From the NCBI GenBank assembly GCA_002369195.1, contig DFEW01000044.1, forward strand, positions 4,594 to 42,465: a stretch of DNA of 37,872 nucleotides. The letters run 5' to 3'. Both the position numbers and the translations under genes were made by a program. This document shows positions 34,122-37,872 of this stretch, in pieces. How positions within the stretch are numbered: the first letter of the stretch is position 1; each line of letters opens with the position of its first letter. The notes beneath the pieces were generated by a model. That model did no database searches, was not told where the DNA came from, and saw nothing but the letters and a program-made list of their open reading frames with translations. This DNA is from Christensenella sp. UBA3792. Its GTDB lineage: Bacteria > Bacillota > Clostridia > Christensenellales > CAG-138.

Positions 34122-34931
34122 ATGAGAGCCGACATCGAATTTACCAAGGACGCGATCGCGCGGCTCGGCGCAAAGCCGAACAAGGCGCTCGGGCAGAACT
34201 TCTGCATCGACGGCGCGCGGCTGCGCGCCTGCGTGGACCGCATGACGCTGTGCGATACCGTGATCGAGATCGGACCGGGGCTCGGCGCGCTGACCGAGCT
34301 TCTTCTGGAGCGCGGCTGCACGGTAACCGCCGTCGAAAAGGACGGCGCGATGGTGCGCTTTTTGAACGAAACGCTCGCGCATCCGAACCTTTCGGTGATC
34401 GAAGGCGACGCGCTGAAGTTCCGCTACGCCGCGGTGCCTTCTCCGTTCTCCGTCGTGGGGAACCTGCCCTACTACATCACCACGCCGCTGTGCGCTGCCG
34501 TAGAAAAAGCGTTACCGGAATCGTTCTATGCGATGGTGCAGAAGGAGGCGGCGGACCGGTTTTTTGCCGCGCCGAAGGACGATTCCTACGGACCGCTGTC
34601 GATCGTCACGCAGCTCTGGTACGACGCTTGCATCCTCGAGCCGTTCGGCGAGGACTGCTTCTATCCAAGCCCGAAGGTCGCCTCCGTGTTCGTCGGCATG
34701 ACGAAGCGCGTCGACGCGCCCGATCTTGCGCCCGCCAAGCTCTACGCGTTTGCGACCGAGCTGCTTTCGATGCGCCGCAAGACGATCAAAAACAACCTCA
34801 AGCACTATGAAACCGCGGACGCGGCGCTCGATGCGCTTGCGATCGATCCGCAGACGCGCGCTGAAACGCTCGCGCCGCAAACGATTCTCGACCTGTATCT
34901 TCTGTTGAACGAAAGCGAGGGACGGAAATGA
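34122..34931 (+). CDS. rsmA: 16S rRNA (adenine-1518/1519 dimethyl) methyltransferase RsmA
   Basis: RsmA (KsgA) dimethylates two adjacent adenines at the 3' end of 16S rRNA. The 269 residues carry KALGQNFCIDGARL (family 'sLGQnFL'), the SAM loop VIEIGPGLGALTELLL, VTAVEKDG and the catalytic NLPYYITTPL near 112. The Asn-Leu-Pro-Tyr motif is exact. A strong AAAGGAGGG precedes the ATG. It overlaps the next gene by four bases. Loss of this enzyme is known to confer kasugamycin resistance in other bacteria. Confidence 0.97.
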   Translation: MRADIEFTKDAIARLGAKPNKALGQNFCIDGARLRACVDRMTLCDTVIEIGPGLGALTELLLERGCTVTAVEKDGAMVRFLNETLAHPNLSVIEGDALKFRYAAVPSPFSVVGNLPYYITTPLCAAVEKALPESFYAMVQKEAADRFFAAPKDDSYGPLSIVTQLWYDACILEPFGEDCFYPSPKVASVFVGMTKRVDAPDLAPAKLYAFATELLSMRRKTIKNNLKHYETADAALDALAIDPQTRAETLAPQTILDLYLLLNESEGRK

Positions 34932-36682
34932 TTCGAAAAACCTTTCGCCAGATGCTGACCGCGCAGATCCTTTCCGCGATGACGGTCATGCTCTGTATGC
35001 TGGTGGACAGCATTATGATCGGACGCTTTCTCGGCGTCGACTCGGTCGCCGCATACGGGCTTGCCAATCCGGTGCTGCTCGTTTTTGCCGCCTACGGCTC
35101 GATGCTCTCCGCCGGCATCCAGGTGCTGTGCGGCAAGACGATGGGCGCGGGCGACCGCGACGCGACCGACGCATGCTACACCGTCGCGCTCGTGCTCGGC
35201 ATCGGCGTTTCGCTGATCGGCATGGTGCTGATCCTGCTGTTCGCCTCGCCGGTATGCACCCTGCTCGGCGCGGGCAAGGCGGGTCCGGACAATCCGGTCT
35301 TCGACCTCACGCGCGATTATCTTCGCGGATTCATCATCGGCGCGCCGGCGTTCATCATCGCGCAGATCATGGTGCCGTTTTTACAGATTTCCGGCAACCG
35401 CACGCGCCTTGCCGCGGCGGTGCTGCTGATGACGGTCAGCGACATCGCGTTCGACCTTCTCAACGTATTCGTCTTTAAGGGCGGCACGTTCGGTATGGGG
35501 CTCGCGTCCTCGCTGAGCTACTATGCGGCGCTGCTCATCGGCGGCACGTACTTTCTCAAAAAGGACTGCCTGTTCCGCTTCCGTCCCAAGGCGATCCGCC
35601 TGCGCCGCGCGGGCGAGCTGCTGAAGTACGGCGTTCCGACCGTGATCAACCAGCTTTCGCTCGTCGCGCTCGTGTTCACGCTCAACAAGATCCTGCTGTC
35701 GGTCGGCGCAAACGTCGCGGTCGCGGCGTATTCGGTCGTTTCGACCGTCGGCAATATCTGCTACTGCTTCGGCACCGGCGTGGCGTCGGTCGCCCTGCTG
35801 CTCTCGTCGGTCAGCTACAGCGAGGAGGATCGGCACGCGCTGCACGACCTCGTTAAGACGATGAGCATCTATGCCGTCGTGCTCGATGTGCTCGTCACCG
35901 TCGCTGTGCTGCTGCTCGCGCCGCTGCTCGTGCAGCTGTTCTTGACGGACAATCCCGGCGCGCGTTCGCTGGCGGCGCTCGGCATTCGCCTGTTCGCGCT
36001 CTCGCTGCTGCCCTGCTCGCTGAATACCTCGTTCAAGAACTATTATCAGGGCGTTAACCGCACGCTTCTCACCGAGGCGATCTCCGTCATGCAGAACTTC
36101 GCCTTCCCCGCCCTGTTCGCGTTCATCCTGTCCGCTCCCTTCGGGACGACCGGCGCGTTCCTGTGCTTCGTGTGCGGCGAAACGCTGACGCTCGCGGTCA
36201 TCGCGGCGATCGTGTGGATCAAAAACCGCCGCGTCTCGTTCTCGGCGGAATCGTTCGCCCTGCTGCCCAAATCGTTCGGCGCGCTGCCGAAGGACCTGTT
36301 TGAAGCGACGGTCCGTACGAACGAGCAGGCGGCAAAGACCGCGCAGGAAGCGGCCGTGTTCTGCCGCGCGCACGGCGAAAGCGAGCGCAGCAGCATGCTG
36401 ATCTCGCTGTGCGTGGAGGAGATGGTCGAAAACATCGTCACGCACGGATTCAAGGAGGGCAAGCGCAATCAAAGCGTCGACGTGCGCATCGTGTTCAAGG
36501 AAGACGCGCGCGTGATCCGCATCCGCGACAACTGTATGAGCTTCGACCCGCTGCAATACCTGAAGCTGCACGAGGCGGACGATCCGTTCTCGCACATCGG
36601 CATCCGCATGGTCGCAAAGCTCGTGAAGCGCGCCGACTATGTCAACGTGCTCGGTCTCAACAGTCTGACGCTGATTCTCTAA
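34928..36682 (+). CDS. MATE-family transporter fused to a C-terminal RsbW-like ATPase domain
   Basis: The first 435 of 584 residues form a MATE exporter of about 12 helices (QMLTAQILSAMTVMLCMLVD, DSVAAYGLANPVLLVFAAYG, LKYGVPTVINQLSLVALVF). From about 455 to the end is a GHKL domain like anti-sigma kinases. Its N-box is LCVEEMVENIVTHGF (Glu498, Asn502, His506), the G1-like box RDNCMSFDP (Asp534) and the G2-like region HIGIRMVAKL. The usual D-x-G-x-G of G1 reads D-N-C-M-S here. MATE pumps expel cationic drugs or metabolites with Na+ or H+; the ATPase could sense nucleotides or bind a regulatory partner. The coding overlap with rsmA (ATGA) shows co-translation. Fusion is real in a single frame; its role is unknown. 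Confidence 0.92.
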   Translation: MIRKTFRQMLTAQILSAMTVMLCMLVDSIMIGRFLGVDSVAAYGLANPVLLVFAAYGSMLSAGIQVLCGKTMGAGDRDATDACYTVALVLGIGVSLIGMVLILLFASPVCTLLGAGKAGPDNPVFDLTRDYLRGFIIGAPAFIIAQIMVPFLQISGNRTRLAAAVLLMTVSDIAFDLLNVFVFKGGTFGMGLASSLSYYAALLIGGTYFLKKDCLFRFRPKAIRLRRAGELLKYGVPTVINQLSLVALVFTLNKILLSVGANVAVAAYSVVSTVGNICYCFGTGVASVALLLSSVSYSEEDRHALHDLVKTMSIYAVVLDVLVTVAVLLLAPLLVQLFLTDNPGARSLAALGIRLFALSLLPCSLNTSFKNYYQGVNRTLLTEAISVMQNFAFPALFAFILSAPFGTTGAFLCFVCGETLTLAVIAAIVWIKNRRVSFSAESFALLPKSFGALPKDLFEATVRTNEQAAKTAQEAAVFCRAHGESERSSMLISLCVEEMVENIVTHGFKEGKRNQSVDVRIVFKEDARVIRIRDNCMSFDPLQYLKLHEADDPFSHIGIRMVAKLVKRADYVNVLGLNSLTLIL

Positions 36683-36760
36683 AAAGTTCAAAAATGGTGT
36701 AACAGTTTTGCTCTTTGACGTGTCTTATCATTGAAAACCATCGAAAGTGAGGTATCTTCC

Positions 36761-37699
36761 ATGCATTTGACCCGACCCATTCGCGCAATGTCTCTGCTTC
36801 TCTGCACGATGCTGATGCTGCTAAGCTTCGGCTGTCAGATCCTGAAAAACGCCTTCGGTCCGCAGCCGACCGAAGCGCCGACTGCCGCTCCCACCGCGGT
36901 TCCCACGCCGGAGCCGACCGAGGTTCCCACGCCGGAGCCGACCGCGGAACCGACGCCGGAGCCGACCGCGGAACCGACGCAAAAGCCGGTCGCATATGCC
37001 GATATTATCGGCTCATGGACGCTGACCGGCGCGATGCGAAACGACCTTTCGGTCGACATTCGCGGGCTGCAGTACACCGGCTATCTGCGCTTCTTCGACG
37101 ACCGCACCGTCGTCTACTACTGGAACGAAAGGACCTTCAGCCAGCGGGTCACCGGCGTGACCTCCGTGCGCGGCGATGCGTTCGCCATGCAGTTCCCGGG
37201 CGGCGCGCTTCTGCCGGTTCGCTACGATCCGGTCGCCGATGTGCTTCTGGTCCATCAAAGCGGCAATGCCGGCATCACCGACTACGTATACGCGCGCGCG
37301 ATGGGCATCACGATCCCGACGATCGAGCCGCCGGTGTACGAAAAGACGGGCGGCGTTCTCGGCACCTGGGACCTCGTTTACGCGGAGGGCAAATCCCGCG
37401 ACGGCGCCGCGACCGCGAACATGATCAACACGGTGCTGGAACAGTCCGACGACTATATGTTCCGCTATGTATTCAACGATATTCAGGCCGGCTTCGCATA
37501 CGAAAGCGGATACGATTCGGAAACGCTCAGCGCTCTGCGCTATACCTGCAAGGACGGCATCCTGCGCATCACCGATACGTCCCTCTCGCTGCTCGGAACC
37601 GACGCGCCGTCCTACACGGTCGACGGCGACACCCTGCGTCTGAGCGACGGCGACCTCACCCTGACCTTCCTGCGCGTCGGCGGCAACCTGCCGGTGTAA
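36761..37699 (+). CDS. Lipoprotein with two lipocalin-like domains and a Pro-rich tether
   Basis: The ATG at 36761 follows GTGAGG and gives 312 residues. The signal (SLLLCTMLMLLSFGC) leads to a lipidated Cys near residue 25, then a 45-residue Thr/Pro/Glu tether. Two similar beta-rich halves follow, starting IIGSWTLTGA (about 83) and VLGTWDLVYA (about 202). The second ends with YTVDGDTLRLSDGDLTLTF, the typical closing strands of Clostridia lipocalin-like domains. A surface binding role is inferred; the ligand is unknown. No confident promoter was found in the 78 bases before it, apart from an isolated TTGACG at 36715. Copy B of the repeat element lies 19 bases after the stop. Confidence 0.8.
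   Translation: MHLTRPIRAMSLLLCTMLMLLSFGCQILKNAFGPQPTEAPTAAPTAVPTPEPTEVPTPEPTAEPTPEPTAEPTQKPVAYADIIGSWTLTGAMRNDLSVDIRGLQYTGYLRFFDDRTVVYYWNERTFSQRVTGVTSVRGDAFAMQFPGGALLPVRYDPVADVLLVHQSGNAGITDYVYARAMGITIPTIEPPVYEKTGGVLGTWDLVYAEGKSRDGAATANMINTVLEQSDDYMFRYVFNDIQAGFAYESGYDSETLSALRYTCKDGILRITDTSLSLLGTDAPSYTVDGDTLRLSDGDLTLTFLRVGGNLPV
36899..36979 (+). repeat. 24-bp tandem repeat encoding the Pro-rich tether
   Basis: Three 24-bp units (36899-36922, 36923-36946, 36947-36970) and a partial fourth encode PTPEPTE/A-type octapeptides. Near identity in DNA indicates slippage-type expansion, so tether length may vary between strains. Confidence 0.85.
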
Positions 37700-37718
37700 T
37701 CGCGCCTGCAAAAGAATC

Positions 37719-37872
37719 AAAAGGGGCTGTTAAGAAAAACTCACATGTCATCCAAAGCCGCGAAGCGGTGAAGGATCTCAGAACGAAACCGTCTTGTCAT
37801 GCAACACTGTTTCAAACTTGCGTTCAGAGATTCTTCGCCTGCGGCTCAGAATGACGGACTTTCTTAACAGCC
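37719..37872. repeat. Inverted-repeat element, copy B (cut by window edge)
   Basis: It begins with the same AAAAGGGGCTGTTAAGAAA end as copy A. From about 37770 on it is nearly identical to copy A, with roughly a dozen mismatches overall, most in the left arm. It ends in TTCTTAACAGCC at the window edge, about six bases short of the expected end. Like copy A it lies just after the 3' end of a gene. The right terminal repeat is complementary to the left over the visible part. Confidence 0.88.

Noticed and set aside
37015..37854. Frame that runs from the lipoprotein gene into repeat copy B
   Set aside because: It is an alternative frame of the lipoprotein gene. The shared tail with a frame in copy A (FQTCVQRFFACGSE) comes only from the repeat.

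Overview
The window is a compact, high-GC bacterial chromosome segment. It has 29 intact protein genes, one gene cut by the left edge and one gene remnant. No gap between genes exceeds about 200 bases, and I see no tRNA, rRNA, phage or CRISPR. The gene content (AddAB rather than RecBCD, a dnaX-ybaB-recR cluster, DUF3842, DeoD, an arginine deiminase pathway, lipoproteins with Thr/Pro tethers, a MATE transporter fused to an RsbW-like ATPase) suggests an anaerobic member of the Bacillota, class Clostridia. I cannot place it further.

Layout, left to right. (1) 1-1049, plus: the end of a NimA-like flavin-binding protein and a DUF1295 membrane protein. (2) 1106-6909, minus: dnaX, ybaB, recR, a lipoprotein amidase, arcA and arcB, spaced closely enough to be one operon, with a candidate internal promoter before arcA. 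(3) 7051-9702, plus: a membrane-anchored propeller-like protein, radA and a truncated Nudix gene, from a promoter placed so that the mRNA may be leaderless. (4) 9710-9869: copy A of a 160-bp element with perfect 22-bp inverted ends. (5) 9891-12974, minus: a FecCD/BtuCD-type ABC importer behind a structured leader. (6) 13114-14217, minus: a small amphipathic protein, an unknown protein and DUF3842. (7) 14375-15334, plus: an exported CxxC-repeat protein. (8) 15399-24671, minus: an eight-gene block led by murA, with an RNA methyltransferase, a double-headed RluA pseudouridine synthase, a phosphohexomutase, deoD, a Dabb protein, uvrB and a phosphodiester-glycosidase lipoprotein. (9) 24741-25589, minus: a membrane-tethered family-3 solute-binding protein. 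(10) 25771-36682, plus: thpR, addB, addA, an RsmF-like methyltransferase, rsmA and a MATE-ATPase fusion, nearly all overlapping. (11) 36761-37699, plus: a lipoprotein with two lipocalin-like halves, followed by copy B of the element, which runs off the window.

How the genes fit together. DNA maintenance (dnaX, recR, radA, uvrB, addAB) and RNA modification or processing (rsmA, RsmF-like, RluA-like, the methyltransferase, thpR) dominate and are spread over four operons. ArcA and ArcB turn arginine into ornithine and carbamoyl phosphate. DeoD and the phosphohexomutase may pass sugar phosphates from nucleoside salvage. I found no defence island or clearly new multi-gene system. The most unusual items are the double pseudouridine synthase, the MATE-ATPase fusion with an altered nucleotide-binding motif, the inverted-repeat element next to a broken Nudix gene, the structured importer leader and the possible leaderless radA transcript.
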